A stretch of DNA of 64,000 nucleotides from Paenibacillus paridis (lineage in GTDB: Bacteria; Bacillota; Bacilli; Paenibacillales; Paenibacillaceae), in NCBI RefSeq assembly GCF_006345825.1, contig NZ_VCIX01000067.1, positions 1 through 64,000 of the forward strand, given 5' to 3'. The notes beneath the pieces are model-generated. The model saw only the letters and a program-made list of their open reading frames with translations, was not told the origin of the DNA and searched no databases. This document shows, one piece after another, positions 38,320 to 48,219 of the stretch. A program made the translations under genes and the position numbers. How positions within the stretch are numbered: position 1 is the stretch's first letter; the number at the start of each line of letters is the position of its first letter.

Positions 38320-39123
38320 TTGATACCTAAGATAATACATTATTGCTGGTTTGGTGGAAATCCATTGCCAGAAAGTGCCTTAAAATGTATCGAGAGTTGG
38401 AAGAAATATTGCCCGGATTATGAAATCATTCAATGGAATGAGACAAATTATGATGTTACCAAAAACAGATATATGTATGAAGCTTATCAAAATAAGAAGT
38501 ACGGATTTGTTCCGGATTATGCAAGATTAGATATAGTCTACACCCATGGAGGTATTTATTTAGATACGGATGTTGAATTATTAAAACCGTTTGATGACTT
38601 GCTGAAATTGGACGCGTTTTGTGGAGTAGAACAAAATTCTAAATATGTTGCGCTTGGACTTGGTTTTGGTGGTACCATTGGGAATAAGACACTAAAATGT
38701 ATGTTGGATGCATATAACACGATGAGTTTTATTAAGGATGGGGAGCCTGATTTGACTCCAGCCCCTAAAATTAATACAAAAGCATTGTACTCCTTAGGAT
38801 ATAACTATAAGGAGGGTGTGTTTAATTGTGGAGAACTAACAGTATTCCCTAGTGAATATTTTTGTCCACAAGATTTTGAAACGGGGAAATTAACTATTAC
38901 TGCTAATACGCATACGATTCATCACTACGATTCTTCATGGTATTCTCCTGTAGAGACATATGCTTTTGATTTGAAAAAGAAAATTCCGAAAATATTACCG
39001 AAACGTTTTTCTGGTTATATGGCTCATTTCATTGCACAATGTAAATATAATGGAATAACTTACGCATTTAAAAAGGCGATAAAAAAAATAGTTGCTGGGA
39101 CCAGATTAAGAGGTCATCGTTGA
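38320..39123 (+). CDS. DXD-type glycosyltransferase (GT32-like)
   Basis: 267 residues. N-terminus IPKIIHYCWFGG and the metal-binding GIYLDTDVELLKPFDDLL mark the Gly_transf_sug/GT32 family common in capsule clusters. The start is a TTG preceded by GGAGGAG. 102 bp after the acyltransferase. Confidence 0.87.
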   Translation: MIPKIIHYCWFGGNPLPESALKCIESWKKYCPDYEIIQWNETNYDVTKNRYMYEAYQNKKYGFVPDYARLDIVYTHGGIYLDTDVELLKPFDDLLKLDAFCGVEQNSKYVALGLGFGGTIGNKTLKCMLDAYNTMSFIKDGEPDLTPAPKINTKALYSLGYNYKEGVFNCGELTVFPSEYFCPQDFETGKLTITANTHTIHHYDSSWYSPVETYAFDLKKKIPKILPKRFSGYMAHFIAQCKYNGITYAFKKAIKKIVAGTRLRGHR

Positions 39124-39124
39124 C

Positions 39125-39202
39125 ATGAGGTTTGCCGTGATATTGCCGTGTCATAAAGTAGGTGAGATTCCCGCTGAAAAATGTTTAACAAATAACTCAT
39201 AG
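39125..39202 (+). pseudogene. Possible remnant of a glycosyltransferase N-terminus
   Basis: A 25-codon frame beginning MRFAVILPCHKVG, with AEKCL and then a stop, resembles the opening of a family 2 glycosyltransferase. No continuation in any frame is clear up to 39250. The rest of the gap to galE (39372) shows nothing else. Confidence 0.3.
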
Positions 39203-39371
39203 CGAGTCTTGGACACCATCGTGTAACTTTTGATGTTAAGCTTTGAAATTAGATACTAGACGGGAAGCGTAAATGACTAGGTGCTTTATTTGCTATGGGA
39301 ATTCTGGGCCCTTGGTACAATAACGTATTAAAGTGCTAAGCAGTAAGTTTTTTGAACGGGGGGATAATTTC

Positions 39372-40367
39372 ATGAATATATTAGTAACCGGCGGCGCCGG
39401 ATATATAGGGTCACATACCTGTATTGCTCTTTTTGAAGCAGGACATTCAGTGATTATTGCCGATAATCTTTGCAATAGTAAGCATGAGACTATAATGAAA
39501 ATCATGGATATAGCTGATAGAGAAGTTACTTTTTACGAGATTGATGTAACAGATGCAGAAGCTGTTGATATTATATTCAGAAATTACAAGATTGATGGAG
39601 TTATTCATTTTGCTGGCCTTAAGGCAGTAGGTGAATCAACAGAGAAGCCTCTGGAATATTATTACAATAACATCGTAAGTACAATGGTTCTTACAAAAGC
39701 TTGTCAAAAATATGGTGTAACTAGATTTGTTTTTAGCTCATCTGCAACAGTTTACGGGGATAATAAAGTTCCATTTGTCGAGACTATGGATCTTCTACCA
39801 ACGACTAATCCTTATGGTGAAACGAAAGCAATGATTGAGCGAATCTTAACTGACATAGTCAAAGCAAATCCTGCTTTCTCAGTTTCACTCCTACGATACT
39901 TTAATCCAGTAGGAGCCCATGAGAGCGGTTTAATTGGTGAAGCTCCTAATGGAATTCCAAATAATCTTATGCCGTATGTAACTCAAGTGGCGAAAGGTAG
40001 ACTTGAGAAATTACGTGTGTTTGGAAATGACTATCCAACAGTAGACGGTACAGGAGTTCGTGATTATATCCATGTAGTGGATCTGGCTGAAGGGCATGTT
40101 GCTGCATTGGAAAACCTAACTGAAGGTGTCCATGTTTATAATTTGGGAACCGGAAAAGGTACTAGTGTACTAGAATTAGTGAAAGCTTTTGAAGAAGCTA
40201 ATGATATTGAAGTCCCTTATGAAATCGTGGATCGAAGACCTGGGGATATTGCTTCATGCTATGCAGATGCTTCAACAGCAAAGCAGGAACTAGGCTGGAC
40301 AGCAAAGCGTGACATTATTGCTATGTGTCGGGATGCTTGGCGATTTGAAAAGGGATATGGGGAGTAG
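39372..40367 (+). CDS. galE: UDP-glucose 4-epimerase
   Basis: 331 residues from the ATG at 39372 (ACGGGGGGAT precedes; the longer frame from 39333 adds 13 unlikely residues). NAD fingerprint VTGGAGYIGSH, catalytic SSSATVYG and YGETK (Tyr-x3-Lys, with E for S), and the C-terminal RPGDIASCYAD. It makes UDP-galactose for the polymer. Last recognisable synthesis gene of the AT-rich block. Confidence 0.94.
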   Translation: MNILVTGGAGYIGSHTCIALFEAGHSVIIADNLCNSKHETIMKIMDIADREVTFYEIDVTDAEAVDIIFRNYKIDGVIHFAGLKAVGESTEKPLEYYYNNIVSTMVLTKACQKYGVTRFVFSSSATVYGDNKVPFVETMDLLPTTNPYGETKAMIERILTDIVKANPAFSVSLLRYFNPVGAHESGLIGEAPNGIPNNLMPYVTQVAKGRLEKLRVFGNDYPTVDGTGVRDYIHVVDLAEGHVAALENLTEGVHVYNLGTGKGTSVLELVKAFEEANDIEVPYEIVDRRPGDIASCYADASTAKQELGWTAKRDIIAMCRDAWRFEKGYGE

Positions 40368-40538
40368 TGTTTTTTATTATATTACCCACTGGGCTGTATT
40401 ATTTGAAAGCTTGGCTTGTACTTTTTCGTCTTTATACTTCAATGCATTAATTTACTTATGTAAACTAACTGAGATTACATATTAATCATAACTTTGAACA
40501 AAAGTAAATAGATTGATAAGTAGGGGGCAGAATAATAT

Positions 40539-40685
40539 ATGACTCAATATCCTACAACATTATATTTAATAGGTAACGGTTTTGACCAGCTCCATGAAGT
40601 TAAATCCAGCTATTCTATGTTTAGGGATTATCTCAAGAAGCGAGATAGGGTACTAAGCCTCGAAATGGATACTTATTTCGAATGA
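40539..40685 (+). pseudogene. Truncated AbiH-like phage-defence gene
   Basis: A 48-codon frame with a GGGGG ribosome site reads TTLYLIGNGFDQLHEVKSSY, then FRDYLKKR, and stops after MDTYFE. The LYLIGNGFDxxH...SSYxxFRxYL pattern is the N-terminus of AbiH-family abortive infection proteins, which are several hundred residues long. The rest of the gene is missing. 40368-40538 and 40686-40776 show no gene. Confidence 0.6.
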
Positions 40686-40776
40686 GAGAATTTTGGGGTA
40701 ATTATTTTATTCTAGTCCAAAAAGGAGAATCATAAGAGGCCATTGTTCGTGCAATCGTCCTTATGAAACCAACACT

Positions 40777-41499
40777 ATGAAAAATCGAAATAAGTATCTG
40801 TTTATTTTAGCAGGCGCACTCGTAATCATTGGAGTCATTATTTATGGCAGTATGAGCTTGTTTTCCAAGATAAATCAAGTAGAAGAGTTGAATGGGCAGT
40901 TGGAGGAATCCGCGGAGGGGAATACGGGAATCGTTTCTCCATCGCCATCGCTGTCTCCAACAGCATCTAACGATGATCAACCGGAAGCGTCTATGATTAA
41001 TGAGCCGACACAGACTCCGGAGATAGTGCCTTCTACTCAGCCCGGGGATGCTACTTCTAGCCCGATTGCAACTTTGACACCAGGACCAACGTCTGATAAC
41101 GTAGAGAAGGACGATAATTCCAAGGGTGAATCTACCAATTCGGAAGAAAAGTCCCGGAAGAAGAAGAAAATTGATGCTTCAGTCACGGCCAAGCTGGGCA
41201 GTCTGAAATCTTCCTGCCAAGCAACAAGCAATAGTCTAGTGAAGCAGATCGCAGGTGAATTGAGCAGTAATAAGGATACTACACTTGCGGATATTCAGAG
41301 CAAATACCTGAATAAGGTTTTTTCTGCGGAGTCAGATTGTGATGCTAAGTTTAATGAATTAATAAGTAATGCCAAGAGCGAGTATAAGGCCGCCGACCTT
41401 GGGGATCAAGCTTTCCCTGATTGGAGCTCGCAATACGAGAGCGCGAAGGCCCAGGCCAGAGCCGATGCACTGGCTGTTATTGCAGAATCGATTAAGTAA
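40777..41499 (+). CDS. Membrane-anchored protein with two-cysteine C-terminal domain
   Basis: 240 residues; not recognised. One N-terminal membrane helix (about 7-28), a Pro/Ser/Thr-rich linker (about 50-115), a basic stretch SRKKKKID, then a helical domain of about 95 residues with two cysteines, LKSSCQATSNS and SAESDCDAKFNELIS. The next protein ends in a similar domain with the same two cysteines. A disulfide outside the cell is plausible. No good ribosome site is seen before the ATG. Codon use returns to that of the flanking chromosome. Confidence 0.7.
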   Translation: MKNRNKYLFILAGALVIIGVIIYGSMSLFSKINQVEELNGQLEESAEGNTGIVSPSPSLSPTASNDDQPEASMINEPTQTPEIVPSTQPGDATSSPIATLTPGPTSDNVEKDDNSKGESTNSEEKSRKKKKIDASVTAKLGSLKSSCQATSNSLVKQIAGELSSNKDTTLADIQSKYLNKVFSAESDCDAKFNELISNAKSEYKAADLGDQAFPDWSSQYESAKAQARADALAVIAESIK

Positions 41500-41526
41500 T
41501 CAGCTCTACGATATCAAGGAGGATTT

Positions 41527-42474
41527 ATGAAAAAGTCACCTGTATTATCTGTTTTTCTAGCCATGATGATGCTTTCTTCTTTATGGACGGCTGCCGCTTC
41601 GGCAGCAACGACAACGATTAAGACCAAGACTCAACCGGTTCAACTGAAATTTGACGGGCAGTCACTTAAGCTGCCGGATGGTCAATATGCTTTTATCTAT
41701 GAAGGTCGTACCTACGTACCTATTCGTTATATCTCCTACGCACTTCAAAAGACTGTGAATTGGGATGGCGCGACAGCAACAGTATCAGAGCCAACAGATA
41801 AGGAGCTAGAGGCGCTTAAGAAGCACCTACAGTCCGCAACTTCTGGGACACAGAAGCCTCAGGCAAGCGTAGAGATCACGATTCAGCCTGTAAAGGCTAA
41901 GCTCGTATTTGATGGGAAAGCGGCAGTTCTGCCGGCTGGGCAATCACTCTATGGTTACAAAGGCTCGATCTATGCGCCGATCCGTTTCTTGTCGGAGTCG
42001 GTTGGCACACAAATCGGCTATGATGCCGTGACGAAGACGGTTAGCGGTGAATCAGCAGCTTACCGGGCGGAGCAGGGCGGTGGCGGCGTTGTTCTTCCAG
42101 GAACAGGCGGCGGCACTGGAAATACGGGCGGAGGCAATACAGGCGGTACCGGCGGAGGTACAGTAACGCTAACATATGAGCAAATTACGGCTGAAGCAGA
42201 AGCCAAGCTTGCGGCGCTAAGAGAGAGCTGCAAGACGACGCTGCTAGATATCGGCATGAAGTATGTGCTGGCGAGCGATGCGGATAAGGTGAAGCTGAAG
42301 GCGAAAGGCATTCAAGAAGTGGATAATTGCTCAGCGAAGTTCGAGACGATCATGTCCGACACAACGAGCAAGCTGACAGCGAACGGATTCAAGACCGATA
42401 TTATCGCTACTTATCGCGAGGCATTCCAAAAAGAGCTTGCTGATGGAAGAGCTTTGGCAGAGAGCATGGCCTAA
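41527..42474 (+). CDS. Secreted stalk-domain protein with two-cysteine C-terminal domain
   Basis: 315 residues. Signal peptide ending at AAASAATT; two copies of the copper-amine-oxidase N-terminal (stalk) domain, seen as GRTYVPIRYISYAL and GSIYAPIRFLSESV; a Gly/Thr linker; then a helical domain with LRESCKTTLLD and EVDNCSAKFETIMS, alike to the C-terminus of the gene before. AAGGAGGA precedes the ATG. The two genes, 27 bp apart, form a unit with a shared terminator. No catalytic site is visible; a wall-binding or scaffold role is a guess. Confidence 0.8.
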   Translation: MKKSPVLSVFLAMMMLSSLWTAAASAATTTIKTKTQPVQLKFDGQSLKLPDGQYAFIYEGRTYVPIRYISYALQKTVNWDGATATVSEPTDKELEALKKHLQSATSGTQKPQASVEITIQPVKAKLVFDGKAAVLPAGQSLYGYKGSIYAPIRFLSESVGTQIGYDAVTKTVSGESAAYRAEQGGGGVVLPGTGGGTGNTGGGNTGGTGGGTVTLTYEQITAEAEAKLAALRESCKTTLLDIGMKYVLASDADKVKLKAKGIQEVDNCSAKFETIMSDTTSKLTANGFKTDIIATYREAFQKELADGRALAESMA

Positions 42475-42486
42475 TTCCATAAAGTC

Positions 42487-42534
42487 AAAGGGAGAGCAGG
42501 AAGTCATCATGACTTCCTGCTCTCCCTTTTTTTG
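42487..42534. terminator. Strong terminator between convergent genes
   Basis: AAGGGAGAGCAGGAAGTCA pairs perfectly with its complement around a three-base loop, followed by seven T. On the minus strand the tail is TTTGACTTT, so it may also serve the opposing SLH gene, whose stop is 12 bp away. Confidence 0.9.
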
Positions 42535-42545
42535 TTCTATTTCGT

Positions 42546-45500
42546 TTAATGGCCGCTATAAATGCGGTAAATGAGTGCAGCCGCTTCGGCTTTCGTTGTT
42601 GTTTGTTTTGGCTTGTAGGTACCATCCTCGTAGCCTGTAATCAGGTTCTCTTGTTTGAGTAGGGCAACGCCATCTTTGGCCCATACGGCAATGGAGGAAG
42701 CATCCTTAAAGCCTTTCAGCTGATTATCCCTAGTCGTTGCTGATAGTTTCTTGCTATTGTACGCTTGTAATGCTCTTGAGAGAAGCGTAGCAATTTCTTG
42801 GCGAGTAATCTCAGCCTTTGGCTCGAATGCTGCTGCTGATTTTCCTTGGATTAGGCCTTGCTCATAGGCAACAGCTATTTCATCATAATATTCGCTGTTC
42901 TTCTCTACATCTGTAAATGGTAGGCTAAGGCCAGTACCATCCAGACCGTAAGAGCGAACGAGCCAAGCTGCAAATTGTTCACGCGTCACTTTCAAGCTTG
43001 GGCCAAACGATGCTGTTTGATCAAGCACGCCCTTGGCAAGAAGGGTGTTTACGGCAGTAGCCGCCCAGTGTGTAGCTGCAATATCCTTGAAGCTTACCGT
43101 TGATTTCATTATGGTGTATTTGCTAAAATGGCCACGTTTGACGTTTACGGTCTTCGTTACCGGATCATAAAGCCCGCCTACCGGCTCCCATGTCAATGTT
43201 TTTTCATTCAACAGATATACAGTAAGGTTAGCTAGATCAGCCTCAGTGTACTTGGAAGTATCGATAGCTGACACGTCAAAGGTCACCGGCATCGGTTTTT
43301 GGAACGCCTCAACCCTCTTACCGCCTATGGTTGCTTGGAATTCCATGACTGGAATGTTCGCTACTTGTGATGCAGAAGCCGGCGCTGTAACGGTTAGATT
43401 ATGGACCGTCTCAGCTGCAAGCGTAATCGTTTGGCCGCTTGTCACGTTTCCGAATGTATCTGGCTCAACGATAAAGCCAATATTGCCCATGCTAAGCTTC
43501 AAGCCTGCGAGACCGCTGGCTTGAACAGCCTGATAGATCTCGGAAGGTAAGTCGGCTGCCAGCTTCGTCACATTCTCGCTTTGTTTAGGAATATGAATTG
43601 TAATAACTGGGTTAATGCTAGCAGCTTTATCCGCTCCAACTGCTGCACTTAACTCTTTTACCGTTTCACTCAAAGCTATTTTTGTTGTTTCCAGCTGTTG
43701 AGCAATTTGTTGTGCGTCAAGTGTAGTTGTTAAGGCATTGCCTTCAACTTTGATGTTCTTGCTATCAAGTGTTATGGAAGCTGCTTTCTCGACTGCTTGT
43801 TTGCTAAGCAGAACAAGCGAATTTTTTAATTCATTTAATTGAACAGAATCTGCGGTGCCTAGGCTTTGCAATACTGCTGTTGTATCTTTGATGATGGATT
43901 TCGCAAGCTCGATCGCTTTCGGCCCATCTTCAATTTGCTCGAATGCATATTTTGTGTTGTTTACCATTTGCGTAATGGAGGCAGTAATCTTTGCCTTCTC
44001 ATCTGCGGTTTTCATAGATTCAAGCAGCTTGGAAGCAGCCGCAAGCGTTGACGATACATTTTGTACAGACTTCTCGGCTTCCTTCGCATCTTTGATCTCT
44101 TTCACTGTTGCTAGCACGCTGTTAATGAGACCTGCAGCTTTGTCAGCTTTCTCTTTGTCTGAGTTACTGTTCTCTAATAGCTCTTGCAGGCCTTTGTCAG
44201 CCGCAGCAGCTGTTGGAGTTGGAGTAGGGCCGCCGCCGCCAGTTACCGGACCCGTGCCTGTGCCTGGTGCAGGGGTTGGGGAAGGCGTTGGACTTGGTGT
44301 CGCACCTGGGTTTGTTCCAGGATCAGTACCTTCCTCTTCGGAGAAGACAACTTTAATTTTTTTATTCAGAGTAAAAGTTTTTCCGTCTAGAGTAAGCGTT
44401 GCTGTTACCGTATATTCTCCGCTTTGTTCCACATAGAAATATTCAGGGAAATAATACAGTTGATCTCTTTCTTCTATAACATTGCCTTTACTATCTTTAA
44501 TGGTTATTTTAACGCTCTCGGGTAGGATGTCTTGAGATCCAATGCCCCATGATCTGTTGAATACGAGCAGCTTAGGCGTCGCATATTGAGTAATGCTATC
44601 GCCATGTTCATTGACAAGTCCTAGCTGAATCCATCTTCTGTCAGGAGGGAGCGTAAGCTTGCCGGATGAATCTAGATTTAATATGTCAATTCCTTTCAGC
44701 GGTGACAAAGCGATATCGGTTTGCTGGCCCGCCTTAAGCTCATCCTTGGTCAATAGCATCTCATAATAGTATTGCCTTGAGCCGTCAAAGGCGCTTAAAG
44801 ATACCCGAATATTTCCTGGCGTTACGTTAACAAGCTTGCTTTGGTAATTAGTAGAACCGCGCAGATGAGATTGGTTATCTGTCACGTAAGTGATGGAATT
44901 AATGTAGGCATCCCCAACTACTTTAATAGTAGCAAGCGAATTGGAGTTGTTAGGGATATCCAGCGCATTCACATCTTGATTTAATTCAATATTTTCTAAG
45001 TAAATGAGATTTCCTTCTATTGTTCTTGCGAGTACATTGTAAATGCCCTTTGTTGCGTAAAATTTGTTCTGGTCTTCACGATAGCCAGAAAGAATATTGC
45101 TACTGTCGTATACACCAGCGAGGTCTTTACCGATAATGGAAACCTGGCTTACTCTTTGGCTTACGTTAACGGTAGAAACTTGCTGTAAAGGCTGGCGTGC
45201 ATCTAAAACTAGGTTGTAATTTTTACCAGGTTCTGTGTTTACATTACCTATCATGTAATAACCAAAAGGTGAGCTGCTGCTATTGTTATACCAATCATTG
45301 CTGCGAATAAGATCGATTTTCACTTTAGAAGGCGATGGAACAATCATATAGCTCACGGTATCATTATTGTACATAGAGCTCTGCTGCCATGTCGTTGTAG
45401 TGCCTTCTTGAATAGTGGCATACACGGAGGCGTTTTGCATAGGTATGCCGCCAGGAACATTCGACTGATCGCTTAATTCAGGTTTATCAAGTCCAGAAAC

Positions 45501-47741
45501 CCTGACAATAGCTTCAGTCTGTGGATCGATTCCATAGAAATGAATGCTTTTGTCCAAATATCCCGATTTACTAAATGTGAACTGGTTATGACCGTTTAAA
45601 TAAACATTTGCTAGCGTTATTTGTCCATTGTCATCGGAGCGTGTAGCAATCCCATCGTATTCTAGGAGGGTAACGCCTGCGACTGGATTACCTGTTTGGC
45701 CTGTGACATGCTCTTTGACTGTGATTTTTAATTGATTAGAGTTGAAGTCTGTAATATATGGCTTGTTTACTAGATCAATAAGATTACCGTTTTGATCACG
45801 AATCTCGACATCCAATTCACGTTTGGGAGCGACAATGAAGCTGGTGCTGTTTTGCTCAGCCCATTGGTACTTATCATTCATTTGCAAAAGCTTAATCGAA
45901 TAACTACCTACTTCTGTTGGCAGGAAACTGTAATAGTAGTATTGATCTAAAATCCCGCTCTCACTACTGTAAGAACTGTATAAGTAGTTATTGTCAGAAT
46001 AGACTTCATTGTTTTTATAAATAACTAACTTAGTAGCGCTGTTAGGATCAAGAGCGTGACCGTTCTCGTCTTTATATCTGGCATTCAGTTTAATGGATTC
46101 TCCCAAAATCAGCTCATTTCTTTGTTCTAGCTGACCTTGCTTTTCTACCCCTACCTCGACAGTAGTAACTACTGATTTGCCGGATTTAAAGGTATAGCTG
46201 CTTTTTATTGGAAGAAAATCAGCGGCAATAATCGCTTGATCCCCTGCAGCATTAATTGTGGCATTCATTTTGTAAATGGTTTTATTCGTTTCCACAAAAA
46301 CACGCTTATCCGCTGCAAGCTGAGTAGATAGTTGATAGTAGTTGTATTTGTTATTTACGTACGAGACCAGAAGAGTAGCGTCTCCTTTGGCATTTCTATA
46401 GTCCGCATCCATGCTAATGGCCGAAAAATGACCAGAGTTAAGGTTGTCAGAGAAGGTAAGGGTTGGTTGCATTGTGTCAATGACATTGCTTACAACCGCT
46501 TTATCTCCATTTGGCAGCTCAAGTTCAGCCGCAAATTGAAAAGTTTTTCCTTTAGCCATATATAGTGTTTCTACATTTTCTAGCTTTGCGTTCTCATTCT
46601 TGAAAATTTGTCTGCTGCCGCTATTATTATTCAGTATGAGAGACTTCACACGGACAGGCTGATCATCCCACTTATATTGAAAGGAGACTTTGCTATATTC
46701 CGCTGCATTCAGAATTAGTTGTTTAGGTTGCCCATCTAATGTAGGCGCAAGCTCTTCGGCGCTCAGTTCATAAAGATAAGTTTCATTGCTGATTGATGAC
46801 TTAATGGTAGATCTGAGCGTGCCAAAGCTGCCATTGGTTAAGTAGACGCCCACGCCAGCTGTTTTAAAGGATTCGTAGTTGCCTTCATTATTCTCAAAGG
46901 AAGTATTCATGACTTCTGAGAGCAGTCTGCTGTCTTTATCCAAATAGTGCAGCTCGACCGTTCTGTGGTTTTCATAACGGCTTTCGAGAATATCCTGAAC
47001 ATAGAGAGTTTCAACCGTATAAGAAGGTAGGTTCTCATCTACCTGAAGAAACAACACGGGATTCCAGCTGTTATGAATAGGAACTCCGTTCTGACCATTC
47101 AGCTCGATTTGTCCGTTTTCATTTGTAGTCAGCTTAATGCTGTTTAGGTAATTGTAATAAACCATGCTGATGGACTTGCCTACGGCTGGTTTGCCATATT
47201 CATCAAGTACTGTAACAGTAATGTTCTTGTCATCTGTACGAATGGTTGCGTTCGTAACGAGGGTAGCATTTCCGCCTTCTTTCGCCGTACGTTCAACTTT
47301 GAAGGTATATGCGGTTGGCAAGATATTAACCGTTTGTTCCCATTGAAGCGGTCGAGTCTCACTATGGAAGGCTGCTTTTAGCTTATAGGCCGTACCAGGC
47401 TTCAAGCCTTCAAAGGCAAGGTCTGTAAACGGAATGGAGTATGTAGATCCGGTAACACTAACCTTATGTTCTTCGATTTGCTTCTGGATGGCAGGGGCGA
47501 CTATTGTATTGTTGGCATCGACGAGTGTGAATTCAATTGATTTACCACCCATAAGGTAAGCATAATCCTCTTTTTCGACATCAATGACGCTTTTCAAAAT
47601 AACATCTTTTGAACCGTTCTGCTGGTTAACTGTAGATACAATGTCCACTGTTGTAGCGGCCATAGCGGTGAAAGCATGGCCTAGCGCTAGTAACAGGGTC
47701 ATTAGCAGCAAAAAGCTGCGTTTGAACGTTTTATTTTGCAA
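42546..47741 (-). CDS. Giant SLH-domain surface protein
   Basis: 1731 residues. TTG start after AAGGAGAGG. Signal peptide with FLLLMTLLLALGHAFTAMA. About 1100 residues of beta-rich, Ig-like and carboxypeptidase-regulatory-like modules follow (e.g. NPVAGVTLLEYDG, GKPAVGKSISMVYY), then a TPSPTPSPTPAPGTG linker, a coiled-coil-prone Ala/Lys/Glu region (about 1180-1340), a further beta domain, and three SLH repeats (FKDIAATHWAATAVN, FTDVEKNSEYYDEI, FKDASSIAVWAKDG). It should be displayed on the wall. I recognise no enzyme domain. Confidence 0.88.
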   Translation of the reverse strand: MQNKTFKRSFLLLMTLLLALGHAFTAMAATTVDIVSTVNQQNGSKDVILKSVIDVEKEDYAYLMGGKSIEFTLVDANNTIVAPAIQKQIEEHKVSVTGSTYSIPFTDLAFEGLKPGTAYKLKAAFHSETRPLQWEQTVNILPTAYTFKVERTAKEGGNATLVTNATIRTDDKNITVTVLDEYGKPAVGKSISMVYYNYLNSIKLTTNENGQIELNGQNGVPIHNSWNPVLFLQVDENLPSYTVETLYVQDILESRYENHRTVELHYLDKDSRLLSEVMNTSFENNEGNYESFKTAGVGVYLTNGSFGTLRSTIKSSISNETYLYELSAEELAPTLDGQPKQLILNAAEYSKVSFQYKWDDQPVRVKSLILNNNSGSRQIFKNENAKLENVETLYMAKGKTFQFAAELELPNGDKAVVSNVIDTMQPTLTFSDNLNSGHFSAISMDADYRNAKGDATLLVSYVNNKYNYYQLSTQLAADKRVFVETNKTIYKMNATINAAGDQAIIAADFLPIKSSYTFKSGKSVVTTVEVGVEKQGQLEQRNELILGESIKLNARYKDENGHALDPNSATKLVIYKNNEVYSDNNYLYSSYSSESGILDQYYYYSFLPTEVGSYSIKLLQMNDKYQWAEQNSTSFIVAPKRELDVEIRDQNGNLIDLVNKPYITDFNSNQLKITVKEHVTGQTGNPVAGVTLLEYDGIATRSDDNGQITLANVYLNGHNQFTFSKSGYLDKSIHFYGIDPQTEAIVRVSGLDKPELSDQSNVPGGIPMQNASVYATIQEGTTTTWQQSSMYNNDTVSYMIVPSPSKVKIDLIRSNDWYNNSSSSPFGYYMIGNVNTEPGKNYNLVLDARQPLQQVSTVNVSQRVSQVSIIGKDLAGVYDSSNILSGYREDQNKFYATKGIYNVLARTIEGNLIYLENIELNQDVNALDIPNNSNSLATIKVVGDAYINSITYVTDNQSHLRGSTNYQSKLVNVTPGNIRVSLSAFDGSRQYYYEMLLTKDELKAGQQTDIALSPLKGIDILNLDSSGKLTLPPDRRWIQLGLVNEHGDSITQYATPKLLVFNRSWGIGSQDILPESVKITIKDSKGNVIEERDQLYYFPEYFYVEQSGEYTVTATLTLDGKTFTLNKKIKVVFSEEEGTDPGTNPGATPSPTPSPTPAPGTGTGPVTGGGGPTPTPTAAAADKGLQELLENSNSDKEKADKAAGLINSVLATVKEIKDAKEAEKSVQNVSSTLAAASKLLESMKTADEKAKITASITQMVNNTKYAFEQIEDGPKAIELAKSIIKDTTAVLQSLGTADSVQLNELKNSLVLLSKQAVEKAASITLDSKNIKVEGNALTTTLDAQQIAQQLETTKIALSETVKELSAAVGADKAASINPVITIHIPKQSENVTKLAADLPSEIYQAVQASGLAGLKLSMGNIGFIVEPDTFGNVTSGQTITLAAETVHNLTVTAPASASQVANIPVMEFQATIGGKRVEAFQKPMPVTFDVSAIDTSKYTEADLANLTVYLLNEKTLTWEPVGGLYDPVTKTVNVKRGHFSKYTIMKSTVSFKDIAATHWAATAVNTLLAKGVLDQTASFGPSLKVTREQFAAWLVRSYGLDGTGLSLPFTDVEKNSEYYDEIAVAYEQGLIQGKSAAAFEPKAEITRQEIATLLSRALQAYNSKKLSATTRDNQLKGFKDASSIAVWAKDGVALLKQENLITGYEDGTYKPKQTTTKAEAAALIYRIYSGH

Positions 47742-48154
47742 TGTTAGCCTCTCCTTGCTTCAAATGGTTGAATCTTCTTGAAATGTATATATTATCTCAG
47801 GACCCCTACCATAGTACCAGAATTTACATTAATCGAATAGTAGAATATACCTTAATTTCATGATGAAGAAGGAAGAATGTGGCGAAAACCTGTCTTTTTT
47901 TGTTCGTTTTTCTACTCGAAAAACCTAAAAAATCTATACTGCAAAAAATTGACCTACCCTAGCACAGAGTTTTACTTTACAATATCTAGAGGTGTATTCC
48001 TAAAAACATACATCTGTAGGAGATAGGAGGGACTTAAGTCTCTATTAATTGATTTATTAGCATTTGCTGTTTAATTTTCTATTCAAAGGTATATATATTT
48101 GGAAGTAGAAGAGGCTTGGCCATCAGTGCCGAGCTTAATATATGTTTAAGGGAA

Positions 48155-48219
48155 GCAGCTACTCAGTTATTCTGTAAGCATGTCGTTTCGTCGTCGGTAA
48201 AATAACTGAGTACTGCTGC
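48155..48219 (+). other. Long hairpin before the Spo0E-like gene
   Basis: GCAGCTACTCAGTTATT (48155-48171) pairs with AATAACTGAGTACTGCTGC (48201-48219) over 17 bp with a two-base bulge and a 29-base loop. A smaller hairpin GCTTGGC/GCCGAGC lies at about 48112-48136. No T tract follows, so it is not a simple terminator; a leader or regulatory structure is possible. The rest of 47742-48154 is AT-rich upstream sequence of the SLH gene with no clear promoter pair. Confidence 0.5.

Noticed and set aside
42546..47741. Adhesin with an enzyme domain
   Set aside because: No catalytic motif could be seen; only Ig-like, coiled-coil-prone and SLH parts are supported.
47949..47983. TTGACC and TACAAT as a promoter
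   Set aside because: Spacing of 23 bp is outside the working range.
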